NCBI RefSeq assembly: GCF_009497155.1
Contig: NZ_WINI01000001.1
Location: 744,001-808,000 of the forward strand
Length of the DNA: 64,000 nucleotides
Direction: 5' to 3'
Source of the DNA: Glaciimonas soli
GTDB taxonomy: Bacteria > Pseudomonadota > Gammaproteobacteria > Burkholderiales > Burkholderiaceae_D
Shown here: positions 45,668 to 54,102 of the stretch, piece by piece
Layout of the letters: every line of letters starts with the position of its first letter
Position numbering within the stretch: position 1 is the first letter of the stretch
Program-made: the position numbers and the translations under genes
Notes under the pieces: generated by a model
Told to the model about the DNA's origin: nothing
Database searches by the model: none
Seen by the model: the letters and a program-made list of their open reading frames with translations, nothing else

Positions 45668-46725
45668 GCCAGACTACCATCACCAGTACCAGTGCCGATC
45701 ACGGCGTCACTCTCTACACGCTGCGCAATGCGCACGACATGCGGATCACCATCAGCGACCGCGGCGCCACCCTAGTTTCATGGTGGGCACCGGACCGCTA
45801 TGGTCGCGTTGCCGACATTCTGCTAGGTTATCCCGATAGTGATGGCTATCAAACTAACTCGCCCTACTTTGGCGGCCTGATCGGGCGCTGGGGCAACCGC
45901 ATCGCCAATGGCCGCTTTACGCTGGATGGTGCCGACTATCTGGTCGATCGCAACGAAGGCAACAACCATCTGCACGGCGGCGACAGCGGCTTCCATTTGG
46001 CGCAGTGGCAGGTAGAAGTCGGAGCAGATGGCTTGCGCCTGACGCTGGAATCGGCTGAAGGCGATGCTGGCTATCCCGGCAACTTGCTAGTCAGTGTGCT
46101 GTATAACCTGGACGACGATGGTCGCCTGAGCATAGATTACAGCGCCAGCTGCGATGCCCCGACGCCACTCAACCTGACATCACACGGCTATTTCAATCTG
46201 AACGGCGGCAGCGCAGATATCTACGACCATATCCTTGCCATCGCCGCCGACCAGTATCTGCAAGTCGATAGCCAACTGATTCCCGTAAAGGCCGCCAGCG
46301 TTGCCGGCAGTGCTTTCGATTTCCGCGAGCCAGCACCGATCGGACCGCGCCTGGCCTGGCCCGATCCTCAGCTCACATTAGCCAAAGGCTTCGACCATTG
46401 CTATTGCTTGCGGCAGCAATATCCCACTGTGCCGGACCAGGGTCGCAACGTGCAGCCGCTTAGGGAAGTGGCGACCGTCTACGATCCCGGCTCTGGCCGT
46501 CAATTGTCGGTGGCGACTACGGAAAGCGGTTTGCAGTTCTATAGCGGGAATTTTCTGGCGGGGATACAGGGGCGCAGTGCCGACGCCTACCGCAAGCACG
46601 ATGGCTTTTGTCTGGAAGCACAGGCTTATCCCAATCAGATCAACGGCCCCGATGCTGAAGCGGTAATACTGCGGCCGGGTCAGATTTATCGCCAGACCAC
46701 GACTTATCAGTTGAAAGTACGGTAA
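45664..46725 (+). CDS. galM: Aldose 1-epimerase
   Basis: A 353-residue galactose-mutarotase-like protein: GRWGNRIANGRFTLDG, NNHLHGG (catalytic His), LTSHGYFNLNG (second His) and FDHCYCL with the Asp, plus a C-terminal Glu in LEAQAYPNQ. It would speed interconversion of the sugar anomers, helping XylA. The start overlaps the xylR stop, so regulator and epimerase are cotranscribed. The frame open upstream is xylR antiphase sequence. Confidence 0.92.
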   Translation: MSQTTITSTSADHGVTLYTLRNAHDMRITISDRGATLVSWWAPDRYGRVADILLGYPDSDGYQTNSPYFGGLIGRWGNRIANGRFTLDGADYLVDRNEGNNHLHGGDSGFHLAQWQVEVGADGLRLTLESAEGDAGYPGNLLVSVLYNLDDDGRLSIDYSASCDAPTPLNLTSHGYFNLNGGSADIYDHILAIAADQYLQVDSQLIPVKAASVAGSAFDFREPAPIGPRLAWPDPQLTLAKGFDHCYCLRQQYPTVPDQGRNVQPLREVATVYDPGSGRQLSVATTESGLQFYSGNFLAGIQGRSADAYRKHDGFCLEAQAYPNQINGPDAEAVILRPGQIYRQTTTYQLKVR

Positions 46726-46815
46726 TCATTTGGCCTGATCAAACTATGAGTGGAAAATATGCTTCCAACCGTAGTTCTACATGAATCCTAAATAATAAAA
46801 TTGAGCACTTCCACC

Positions 46816-47364
46816 ATGAACGACTTCCCGACATTAGAAACTGAGCGTTTGCACTTGCGTGAAATTATTCCGGAAGATGCGGCTACTCTCTTTCGTATCC
46901 ACAGTGATGCCGACGTTATGCGCTATTTCGGCACTAATCCTATGGCTGATCTGACGCAAGCTGAAGCGTTGATCGAAAAATGGCGTAATACACCACACCC
47001 GGCAAGACGTTGGGGTGTTGCACGTAAATCCGATCAAACGTTAATCGGTACCTGTGGTTTTTTCAGATGGAATGTTGATTGGAGTTGCGCCATGCTTGGC
47101 TATGAACTTGACCAACAATATTGGCGTCAGGGATTTATGCGTGAAGCACTAGCGGCTACATTGCATTGGGGATTTATGGAGATGGGATTAAATCGGATTG
47201 AAGCACAAGTGCACCCTGAAAATCAGGCGTCACTGCAAGTCTTGGCGACCCATGGTTTCGTACAAGAAGGGTTGCTGCGCCAGGCCGGTTATTGGGCAGG
47301 AAAATATCAGGATTTATTACAACATTCCCTGCTGCGTGAAGAATATTCGTCGCCAACACTTTGA
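46816..47364 (+). CDS. GNAT N-acetyltransferase, RimJ/RimL type
   Basis: A 182-residue acetyltransferase with FPTLETERLHLREIIPEDA at the N terminus, the acetyl-CoA loop ELDQQYWRQGFMREAL and the closing NQASLQVLATHGFVQEG. Substrate unknown. ATG at 46816 is taken as start; TTG at 46801 is equally possible because neither has a clear ribosome site. It follows galM after 90 bases and is convergent with tRNA-Val. Confidence 0.85.
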   Translation: MNDFPTLETERLHLREIIPEDAATLFRIHSDADVMRYFGTNPMADLTQAEALIEKWRNTPHPARRWGVARKSDQTLIGTCGFFRWNVDWSCAMLGYELDQQYWRQGFMREALAATLHWGFMEMGLNRIEAQVHPENQASLQVLATHGFVQEGLLRQAGYWAGKYQDLLQHSLLREEYSSPTL

Positions 47365-47390
47365 TTGATTAAAGTAATCACACAAAACAA

Positions 47391-47421
47391 AAAGGGTTAC
47401 AAGCAATGCTTGTAACCCTTT
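47391..47421 (-). terminator. Intrinsic terminator of tRNA-Val
   Basis: AAAGGGTTACAAGC and GCTTGTAACCCTTT form a perfect 14-base-pair stem with loop AAT. On the minus strand TTTTGTTTTGTG follows, a proper T-tract for the tRNA transcript; on the plus strand it may also stop the acetyltransferase transcript. Confidence 0.88.
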
Positions 47422-47428
47422 AATATTC

Positions 47429-47505
47429 TGGTGGGCGGTGCAGAATTCGAATCTGCGACCCCTTGGATGTCGACCAAGTATTCTAACCAGCTGAACTAAC
47501 CGCCC
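47429..47505 (-). tRNA. tRNA-Val (anticodon GAC)
   Basis: A 77-base cloverleaf with encoded CCA. Acceptor GGGCGGT/ACCGCCC, D arm with GG, anticodon stem CTTGG/CCAAG, T arm GCAGA-TTCGAAT-TCTGC. The seven-base anticodon loop reads TCGACAT, giving anticodon GAC (valine) and, unusually, C instead of U at position 33. Body otherwise normal. Confidence 0.9.
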
Positions 47506-47641
47506 TTTTGCAACAGGACGAGATCATACAACAACAGCAAACACAGTTCAACCTTATTTTCTGATTTCTCCACGAAAAGATAAGTGAAAACCGAATAAAT
47601 GTTGCATATGATTAATATCAAGGAGTTTGTTTGAGCAACAA

Positions 47642-48367
47642 TTATCCTTCAGCGGGTGTATCAACAACTTTATGCCAAATACATTGCCCTTTAATTTGCT
47701 TATCAAGATCCGTTAATACGACTTCATGCGCAGCCAGTTCTTCCTCATTGGCGCTGCGTAGCAACACTTCGGCCAATGGTGCTAATGGAATTGCCGCACC
47801 GTGCTCATCAGTGCCGCTATCTTGATCGCCAAAATCAATACTGAAGCTGTTTTGACCGCGCGTCATGCCTAAATACACTTCGGCCAGTAATTCTGAGTCG
47901 AGCAAAGCGCCATGCAAAGTGCGATGCGCGTTAGAAATACCATAGCGATCACATAAAGCATCGAGCGAGTTACGCTTGCCCGGATACATTTCCTTGGCTT
48001 GCACCAGAGTATCTACGACACCAGCGACTTCACGGCTGAACTTCTCCTGCCCTAACAGGGCAAATTCCGCATCCAAAAACCCGAGATCGAACGGTGCGTT
48101 ATGGATAATGACTTCTGCGCCGTTGATGTAGTTTTTAAATTCCGCTGCGATCGCAGAAAATTTTGGTTTATCACTAAGAAATTCCGTAGTCAGTCCATGC
48201 ACCGCCAGCGCGCCCTCTTCCGAATCGCGTTCAGGGTTGATGTATTGATGATAATTATTGCCAGTCAAACGGCGGTCGATTAATTCGACGCAACCGATTT
48301 CAATAATTCGGTCGCCGGTACGAGGATTAAGGCCTGTCGTTTCTGTATCTAAAACAATTTGTCGCAT
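47642..48367 (-). CDS. dnaQ: DNA polymerase III epsilon subunit (proofreading exonuclease)
   Basis: A 241-residue DEDDh exonuclease: Exo I with Asp7 and Glu9 (VLDTETTGLN), Exo II HNAPFDLGFLDAEF, Exo III with HRTLHGALLDSELLAEVYL. It removes misincorporated bases during replication. The C-terminal tail (after about residue 190) is the part that binds the polymerase alpha subunit. It follows rnhA on the same strand with 21 bases between; rnhA-dnaQ is a conserved pair in proteobacteria. Confidence 0.94.
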   Translation of the reverse strand: MRQIVLDTETTGLNPRTGDRIIEIGCVELIDRRLTGNNYHQYINPERDSEEGALAVHGLTTEFLSDKPKFSAIAAEFKNYINGAEVIIHNAPFDLGFLDAEFALLGQEKFSREVAGVVDTLVQAKEMYPGKRNSLDALCDRYGISNAHRTLHGALLDSELLAEVYLGMTRGQNSFSIDFGDQDSGTDEHGAAIPLAPLAEVLLRSANEEELAAHEVVLTDLDKQIKGQCIWHKVVDTPAEG

Positions 48368-48388
48368 AGTCTTTTCAGTTAAAAATTC

Positions 48389-48823
48389 TTATAGAACCGT
48401 CGTCACACCACGATTGGCCAGCTCATCGGCACGCTCGTTGCCGACGTGCCCTGCATGCCCTTTTACCCAACGCCATTGAATCTGATGGCGCGCTTGCGCC
48501 GCATCCAGGGCTTGCCATAAGTCGACATTTTTTACAGGTGCTTTGGCGGCGGTTTTCCAACCCCGCGCTTTCCAGCCATGTATCCATTCGCTGATGCCTT
48601 TTTGGACGTATTGGCTATCTGTGTGCACGATCACTTCACATGGTTTTTTCAGCATATTCAATGCTTCGATCACGGCTAACAATTCCATCCTGTTGTTGGT
48701 GGTGTTTTTCTCGCCGCCGAACAATTCTTTTTCGTGATCGCCAGAAATCAACAACGCACCCCAACCACCAGTGCCAGGATTGCCTTTGCAAGCGCCATCG
48801 GTATAAATTTCTACTTTATCCAT
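48389..48823 (-). CDS. rnhA: Ribonuclease HI
   Basis: A 144-residue RNase HI that cuts RNA in RNA-DNA hybrids. Catalytic acids: Asp9 ([11 protein letters not shown]), Glu47 (NNRMELL), Asp69 (HTDSQYV) and the Asp of NERADELAN. The basic protrusion ([10 protein letters not shown]) is present. ATG at 48823 is used; a TTG five codons upstream is less likely. Paired with dnaQ downstream. Confidence 0.95.
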   Translation of the reverse strand: MDKVEIYTDGACKGNPGTGGWGALLISGDHEKELFGGEKNTTNNRMELLAVIEALNMLKKPCEVIVHTDSQYVQKGISEWIHGWKARGWKTAAKAPVKNVDLWQALDAAQARHQIQWRWVKGHAGHVGNERADELANRGVTTVL

Positions 48824-48862
48824 GTTCTCTTTTATCAATACACATTCATAGTAAGCATTACT

Positions 48863-49038
48863 CTGTATTCAGCACGGAGCATGGCGGACATCCGATTTTT
48901 TACCCGTGCGGAGAATACCAGAAAGAAAATTATTCACTTCAAAGAGCGTAGTGCAGGCCCAACCCTCTCTTGAACATCTACGCCACCATACCGCACGGGC
49001 AAAAAATCGGATGCCCGCCATACTCCAGTGCTCGACAG
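48863..49038. repeat. Inverted-repeat element of about 176 bp (MITE-like)
   Basis: Arms 48876-48911 and 48991-49026 are reverse complements at 33 of 36 positions (GGAGyATGGCGGrCATCCGA, then TTTTTTrCCCGTGCGG); weaker similarity extends the arms outward through AGCAC to CTGT. The 79-base interior holds a second dyad, GCGTAG and CTACGC. No ORF of note. It lies between the methyltransferase stop and rnhA. No target duplication was found at its ends. Confidence 0.65.
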
Positions 49039-49064
49039 AAAAAAACAGAAAAATCAACAACCAC

Positions 49065-49841
49065 CTATTTAGTTGACTTATTCGTCGCTACCACGCCCTT
49101 ATGCGCCTTAATTGCCTGCTTGTTAAATGCCGGGCCGATCAAGTGCATACCTTTGACACGTTTAATCGCTTGCACAATGTAAGTCGCGCCAAAATAAGGC
49201 CACCAACGATTCCCGGCTTTCTCCATAAATGCAAAACGATGCAACCATTTTTCAGTGCTGCACGGCGGCACATAGCAACCGAAGTGCCCGCGATTGACTT
49301 CCATATTCAGCAATTTCAACCAGTCTTTCAAACGCGGCAAGCTAATAAATTCAGCATTCTGCGGTAAAAAATGTGCGCCAGACAAGCGCCCTGTCGACTG
49401 CCGCAATCCCCACAAACTGGCGGGGTTAAAGCCGCAAATAATCACCTGACCTTCAGGAATCAATACGCGCTCCACCTCACGCAAGACCTGATGCGGCTCA
49501 GCCGAAAATTCCAATACATGCGGCAAAATTACCAAATCCACACTTTGCGTCGCGAATGGCAGCTCACTAAAATCGTGGGCGACCACAATTTTATTTGCGT
49601 TCTCGGCAGCGCCAACCTCACCATTGGTGAGCCATTGATAAGGCATACGATTGGCTTGTAATGCATGCATTTCCGGCATGCCGATTTGTAACGCATTAAA
49701 ACCAAAAATATCTGCCGTCAACGTATCCAAACGCGCTTGTTCCCAAGCTTGCATATAACTGCCTATAGGCGTCTGCAACCAGGGGCCGAGCGCTATAATG
49801 CTCTTTTCCGCAGGAAATTTATCTTTAGCCGGATGTGCCAT
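49065..49841 (-). CDS. SAM-dependent methyltransferase (class I)
   Basis: A 258-residue methyltransferase-like protein. The SAM fold is recognised by [48 protein letters not shown] and following strands; the motif I glycine loop is weak, as in this proteobacterial family that starts [19 protein letters not shown] and is usually encoded divergently from gloB. The ATG at 49841 has AAGG five bases upstream. Its start codon overlaps that of gloB on the other strand. Substrate unknown. Confidence 0.78.
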   Translation of the reverse strand: MAHPAKDKFPAEKSIIALGPWLQTPIGSYMQAWEQARLDTLTADIFGFNALQIGMPEMHALQANRMPYQWLTNGEVGAAENANKIVVAHDFSELPFATQSVDLVILPHVLEFSAEPHQVLREVERVLIPEGQVIICGFNPASLWGLRQSTGRLSGAHFLPQNAEFISLPRLKDWLKLLNMEVNRGHFGCYVPPCSTEKWLHRFAFMEKAGNRWWPYFGATYIVQAIKRVKGMHLIGPAFNKQAIKAHKGVVATNKSTK

Positions 49842-50676
49842 GAAGACCTTATTTAACAACAACACTTCGAACACTACTGAAAACACCAAGCTACGTGTGT
49901 TGACGATTCCTGCATTTCACGACAATTATTTGTGGCTGATCCATGATGATCAGCACGCAGCAGTCGTTGATCCCGGCGATGCTGCACCAGTGATTGCGGC
50001 ACTGGAAGCGCATAAGCTGACACTTTCCGCTATTTTACTGACACATCACCATGCTGACCATGTTGGTGGCGTACAAACTTTATTGCAGCACTTTGCCGAA
50101 CAAGGTCGCAAGCTACCAGTATACGGCCCAGCGCGTGAAAAAATCACGGGCGTGACGACGCATTTAAGTGAAGGCGATGTGGTTCACTTGCCAGAATTAT
50201 CATTAAACTTATCTGTTCTGGAAGTACCGGGTCACACCCTTGGCCATATCGCGTATGTCGCCGCCGAACAAAATTGGTTATTTTGTGGTGATACTTTATT
50301 TGCTGGTGGCTGTGGCCGCCTGTTTGAAGGTACGCCTGCTCAAATGACCTCATCACTGAGCAAGTTAGCATCCTTGCCAGTGCAAACACAGGTGTTTTGC
50401 GCGCATGAATATACGATGGCTAATCTGCGCTTTGCGTTTGCAGTTGAGCCGGGAAATGCAGCACTTCGCGCGCGTATTGCTCAGGAACAAGCTAAACGAG
50501 ACCAGCATATTCCAACCGTACCTTCAAGCATAGGATTGGAAAATGCGACCAATCCGTTTTTACGTTATCAACAAGCAGAAGTCATTGCCACGTTAAAACA
50601 TGCCGGCCGCTTAGATACAACGGCAGATGCAGTTCAAACATTTGCTGCGTTACGCGAATGGAAAAACACTTTTTAA
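49840..50676 (+). CDS. gloB: Hydroxyacylglutathione hydrolase (glyoxalase II)
   Basis: A 278-residue metallo-beta-lactamase-fold hydrolase that frees D-lactate and glutathione from S-lactoylglutathione. Metal motif T-H69-H-H71-A-D73-H74, then [27 protein letters not shown] and [13 protein letters not shown], all typical of GloB. About 18 extra residues precede the usual start [10 protein letters not shown]; a GTG or TTG start near 49897 would remove these, but has no ribosome site. If ATG 49840 is right, the gene shares its start tetranucleotide CATG with the divergent methyltransferase gene. Confidence 0.92.
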   Translation: MKTLFNNNTSNTTENTKLRVLTIPAFHDNYLWLIHDDQHAAVVDPGDAAPVIAALEAHKLTLSAILLTHHHADHVGGVQTLLQHFAEQGRKLPVYGPAREKITGVTTHLSEGDVVHLPELSLNLSVLEVPGHTLGHIAYVAAEQNWLFCGDTLFAGGCGRLFEGTPAQMTSSLSKLASLPVQTQVFCAHEYTMANLRFAFAVEPGNAALRARIAQEQAKRDQHIPTVPSSIGLENATNPFLRYQQAEVIATLKHAGRLDTTADAVQTFAALREWKNTF

Positions 50677-50885
50677 TCGCGCTGAATATACAAGAAAATC
50701 TTGTAATCACCTCTTTTGTTTTTGTCTTGCAACACCATCTAAGAATCCATCGCTCTCACAAAATTGTATCATCCTGCCAATTTTGAGCTCGCGCTCCTGA
50801 AATCAGCGCCACGTTTATAATGATGCATTAGCATTTGCGTCATTATCACTATCAATTTAACAATTATTTCCCTATAAGGTTTGTC

Positions 50886-51542
50886 ATGCAGTCAACCAAA
50901 AACGTCGATCATGCTTCTTCATCAGACGACATATTCGACTATGTTCCGCCATGTAAATTACCGACAAAATGGGGCACTTTCTCGCTTCATGCTTTTGTCG
51001 AACATAGCACCGGCAAAGAACATTTGGCACTGACATTCGGTGACATTGCCAACGGCGATCCGGTATTAGCACGCGTGCATTCTGAGTGCCTTACCGGCGA
51101 TGCGCTGTTTAGCCAGCGTTGCGACTGCGGTGCACAATTGGAAAGCGCGCTTGAAAGAATCGCGGCTGAAGGCCGTGGCGTGTTGCTGTATTTGCGCCAG
51201 GAAGGCCGTGGTATCGGTTTGGTCAATAAAATCCGTGCTTATGTTTTGCAAGACGCTGGCGCCGATACTGTTCTGGCTAATCAACAGTTAGGATTTGAAG
51301 CTGATTTACGTGATTACAGCATTACCCGTCCTATGCTGCAGCACCTGAATGTCAGCAGCGTGCGCTTGATGACCAATAACCCACGCAAAGTCGATGCATT
51401 AACCACTTTAGGCGTTAACGTCACAGAACGTTTGTCGTTGCGCGTGAATCGGAATCCATTTAATGAACATTATCTGGATACAAAAAAAGACAAGCTCGGC
51501 CATTTATTTGGCGCCAACGGCGAGCAGGATGATTGGGTGTAA
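50886..51542 (+). CDS. ribA: GTP cyclohydrolase II
   Basis: A 218-residue enzyme that opens the GTP ring as first step of riboflavin synthesis. Zinc site [17 protein letters not shown], then [15 protein letters not shown] and the C-terminal [12 protein letters not shown]. It stands alone, without the dihydroxybutanone-phosphate synthase domain. ATG 50886 has TAAGG seven bases upstream. No FMN riboswitch is visible in the 209-base upstream spacer. Confidence 0.94.
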   Translation: MQSTKNVDHASSSDDIFDYVPPCKLPTKWGTFSLHAFVEHSTGKEHLALTFGDIANGDPVLARVHSECLTGDALFSQRCDCGAQLESALERIAAEGRGVLLYLRQEGRGIGLVNKIRAYVLQDAGADTVLANQQLGFEADLRDYSITRPMLQHLNVSSVRLMTNNPRKVDALTTLGVNVTERLSLRVNRNPFNEHYLDTKKDKLGHLFGANGEQDDWV

Positions 51543-51550
51543 ACGATAAA

Positions 51551-51577
51551 TGCCTTCCCTACAAATGGGAAGGCATA
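51551..51577. terminator. Hairpin after ribA
   Basis: ATGCCTTCCC and GGGAAGGCAT pair perfectly over ten bases around a seven-base loop, eight bases after the ribA stop. No T-run, so a weak or Rho-assisted terminator serving the convergent ribA and lipoprotein genes. Confidence 0.6.
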
Positions 51578-51602
51578 CTCAACACCGATTACACGTCTAC
51601 GA

Positions 51603-51995
51603 TCAGCAACTCACAAAGCTATTACCTTGATCAGTGTGGTATTCATAGACCATATCTTTGACCTGTAACTGCACAGTGTAGCCATCGATGATCATTTGCA
51701 TGTACATCTGACCAGGCTTAGGGCATCCCAATGCGCCATCCGACCATTGTTTATTCTCGACCTTCAAGACATTAATAGCACTATCTGGTATGCCAGTACG
51801 TTTACTAAGGTCTTGCTTGATGGTTTGTAAAAATGCTGACGACAGTCCCGGCTGTTCTGGTTGTGGCGCCGGAACTAACGGCGTGTGTTCATTGTGAACA
51901 CCCGTAGCCGATGCTCCTTGAGATTGACAGCCCGCAAGCGCCATCACGACACAAACCATAGAAAAAGCTGATCCCACTTGATATTTGATTTGCAT
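51603..51995 (-). CDS. Small lipoprotein of unknown function
   Basis: A 130-residue lipoprotein: signal with lipobox LAGC (Cys23), a Pro-rich linker (PLVPAPQPEQPG), then a small domain with SAINVLKVENKQWSDGALGCPKPGQMY and a final Cys, suggesting one disulfide. I do not recognise a named family, though the WSDGALGCPKPG segment recurs in small secreted proteins of many bacteria. It ends convergent with ribA and starts 26 bases after the trpS stop. Confidence 0.72.
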   Translation of the reverse strand: MQIKYQVGSAFSMVCVVMALAGCQSQGASATGVHNEHTPLVPAPQPEQPGLSSAFLQTIKQDLSKRTGIPDSAINVLKVENKQWSDGALGCPKPGQMYMQMIIDGYTVQLQVKDMVYEYHTDQGNSFVSC

Positions 51996-52021
51996 TGCTT
52001 GGCTCCTCAGTCTGTCTTGAT

Positions 52022-53224
52022 TCAGTTATATCCCAAACCCATCGCCTCACGTACATCACGCATCGTATCTTGCGCCAATTTGCGCGCATGATCGCAACCA
52101 TCAGCGACAATCGCCCGCACTAGCGACGGATCATCCAGATATTGCTGCGCACGTTCATGCATAGGCTCTTGCTCTTTAATGATCGCATCGATCACTGGCT
52201 GCTTACATTCAAGGCAACCAATGCCGGCCGAACGACAACCTTTTGCCGCCCACTCTTGCGTCGGTTTATCAGAGTAAACAAGATGGAATTGCCATACCGG
52301 GCATTTATCAGGATCACCCGGATCAGTACGACGTACGCGTGCCGGGTCGGTTGGCATGGTGCGAACCTGCTTGGTAACAACGTCTTTATCGGCACGCAAG
52401 GCAATCGAATTGCCATAGCTCTTGGACATTTTCTGTCCATCCAAACCTGGCAGGCGCGATGCTTCAGTCAGCAAGGCTTGAGGTTCAGACAGAATTAATT
52501 TTCGGCTGCCTTCCAGAAAGCCGAACAAACGTTCTCTATCGATCATCGACAGATTTTGCGCATCGTCGAGCATCGCCTTCGCTTGCTCTAATGCTTCAGC
52601 ACTGCCTTGCTGCTGGAATTCTGTACGCAGTTCGTTGTACAGCTTGGCCCGTTTGCTGCCGAGCTTTTTGACTGCATCTTGCGCTTTTTCTTCAAAGCCT
52701 TTTTCTTTGCCATATAAATGATTAAAGCGACGGGCGATCTCACGCATCATTTCGATATGCGGCACCTGATCATCACCGACCGGCACTTGCGTCGCACGAT
52801 AAATCAATACATCGGCCGCTTGCAACAACGGATAACCCAAGAAGCCATAGGTTGCCAAATCACGATCAGCCAGTTTTTCTTGCTGATCTTTATAGGTCGG
52901 AACACGTTCTAGCCAACCCAACGGTGTTGCCATTGAAAGCAGCAAATGCAGTTCGGCGTGCTCTGGTACTTTCGACTGAATGAATAAAGTCGATTGCGAT
53001 GGATCGACGCCGGCGGCCAACCAATCAACCAACATTTCCCACGTACTGGTTTCAATGACGCTAGGATCATCGTAATGCGTCGTCAGCGCGTGCCAGTCAG
53101 CGACGAAAAACAAACATGGCACTTCGGACTGCAGCCGAACCCAATTTTTCAAAGCGCCGTGATAGTGGCCAAGATGCAAAGCGCCAGTAGGACGCATGCC
53201 AGATACAACGCGGTCAGGATACAT
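52022..53224 (-). CDS. trpS: Tryptophanyl-tRNA synthetase
   Basis: A 400-residue class I synthetase. The HIGH-like motif is G14-ALHLGH20, the KMSKS loop GQKMSKSYGN. It is longer than E. coli TrpRS (334): an insert of about 60 residues with several Cys (CPVW, GCRSAGIGCLECK) near the C-terminal third resembles the cysteine-bearing form seen in some proteobacteria, possibly metal-binding. Upstream of it, 50 bases away, lies the protease gene on the same strand. Confidence 0.93.
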   Translation of the reverse strand: MYPDRVVSGMRPTGALHLGHYHGALKNWVRLQSEVPCLFFVADWHALTTHYDDPSVIETSTWEMLVDWLAAGVDPSQSTLFIQSKVPEHAELHLLLSMATPLGWLERVPTYKDQQEKLADRDLATYGFLGYPLLQAADVLIYRATQVPVGDDQVPHIEMMREIARRFNHLYGKEKGFEEKAQDAVKKLGSKRAKLYNELRTEFQQQGSAEALEQAKAMLDDAQNLSMIDRERLFGFLEGSRKLILSEPQALLTEASRLPGLDGQKMSKSYGNSIALRADKDVVTKQVRTMPTDPARVRRTDPGDPDKCPVWQFHLVYSDKPTQEWAAKGCRSAGIGCLECKQPVIDAIIKEQEPMHERAQQYLDDPSLVRAIVADGCDHARKLAQDTMRDVREAMGLGYN

Positions 53225-53274
53225 AGTTTATGGGTAAAAGTAGCTAAAAAGAATACAAGTATAGTGTCAAAAAT

Positions 53275-53955
53275 TTAATGAACCAGCGCCCATAAAGGTG
53301 TCGCCAACCATTGCAAGGCGGCATATCCGGCATTGATCAATGGATCCATCCAGAACGCATACAACAACCTTTGATCGCCAAATGGTATCAGCATCAACGC
53401 CAGCACAATGAAAAAACCATATGGTTCAATTTTGGCAAGTTTGAAAGCGTATTTATGCGGCAGCACGCTAAACAAGATACGGCCGCCATCCAGCGGTGGC
53501 AGAGGAAACAAGTTCAACGCAAACAAAACTAAATTAATGCGAATACCGTACTGCGCCATCATCGCAAAAAAGTCGCCTTTTTCTGCACCAGTCGCGGCCA
53601 AACCGATTAACGCCAACATCCAGCCTATGGCCATGACGATATTTGCCGCTGGTCCAGCTAAAGCAACCCACGCCATATCGCGCTTAGGTTGACGCAGCCC
53701 GCCAAAATTGACGGGAACTGGCTTGGCATAACCAAACATGAACGCACCGCCAGTTGAAAAATACAGCAATAAGGGAATCAATATCGTCCCCATAGGGTCG
53801 ATATGCTTGGCAGGATTCAAACTCATGCGGCCTTGCATATACGCAGTCGGATCGCCGAAATATTTTGCCGCATAAGCATGCGCTGCTTCATGCAGGGTAA
53901 TCGCGAAAAGTAGCGGAAGTGCTATTACCGAGATGGTTTGGATAAGATTATTCAT
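53275..53955 (-). CDS. Site-2 protease family (M50) membrane metallopeptidase
   Basis: A 226-residue integral membrane protein of the M50 site-2 protease family (YwhC-like). The zinc motif is H22-E-A-A-H26 in the first helix, and the third ligand comes from LFPLPPLDGGRILF. About five to six helices are predicted. Start ATG 53955. The pairing of this gene with trpS and a YciO/Sua5 gene upstream is common in betaproteobacteria. Substrates unknown. Confidence 0.87.
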   Translation of the reverse strand: MNNLIQTISVIALPLLFAITLHEAAHAYAAKYFGDPTAYMQGRMSLNPAKHIDPMGTILIPLLLYFSTGGAFMFGYAKPVPVNFGGLRQPKRDMAWVALAGPAANIVMAIGWMLALIGLAATGAEKGDFFAMMAQYGIRINLVLFALNLFPLPPLDGGRILFSVLPHKYAFKLAKIEPYGFFIVLALMLIPFGDQRLLYAFWMDPLINAGYAALQWLATPLWALVH

Positions 53956-54002
53956 GGCCGGGATTTTAACAGAGGAGCAGTCATGCCCCAAAAATAGAAA
54001 TA

Positions 54003-54100
54003 GGACTTACGCAAAATTGTCCTGGCAAGACACGACGGCAAAGATCGCACTTTAGGATCGCCAAGAGGAGTAATACAGCTGAAGTGATGTTGCGTAAATC
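54003..54100. repeat. Small inverted-repeat element with GGACTTACGCAA ends
   Basis: GACTTACGCAA at 54004-54014 is matched by TTGCGTAAATC at 54090-54100 (one mismatch). The 98-base unit has no ORF and fills the gap between the YciO gene end and the M50 protease start. Related ends occur at 8891-8905, 36463-36477, and (weaker) 54744 and 54798-54813, always in intergenic DNA. Confidence 0.5.
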
Positions 54101-54102
54101 GG

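Noticed and set aside
47429-47505. Reading the tRNA as tRNA-Asp
   Set aside because: The body is somewhat Asp-like, but the loop TCGACAT places GAC at positions 34-36, which is valine.
50677-50885. Possible FMN riboswitch before ribA
   Set aside because: No conserved RFN-type stems could be recognised.
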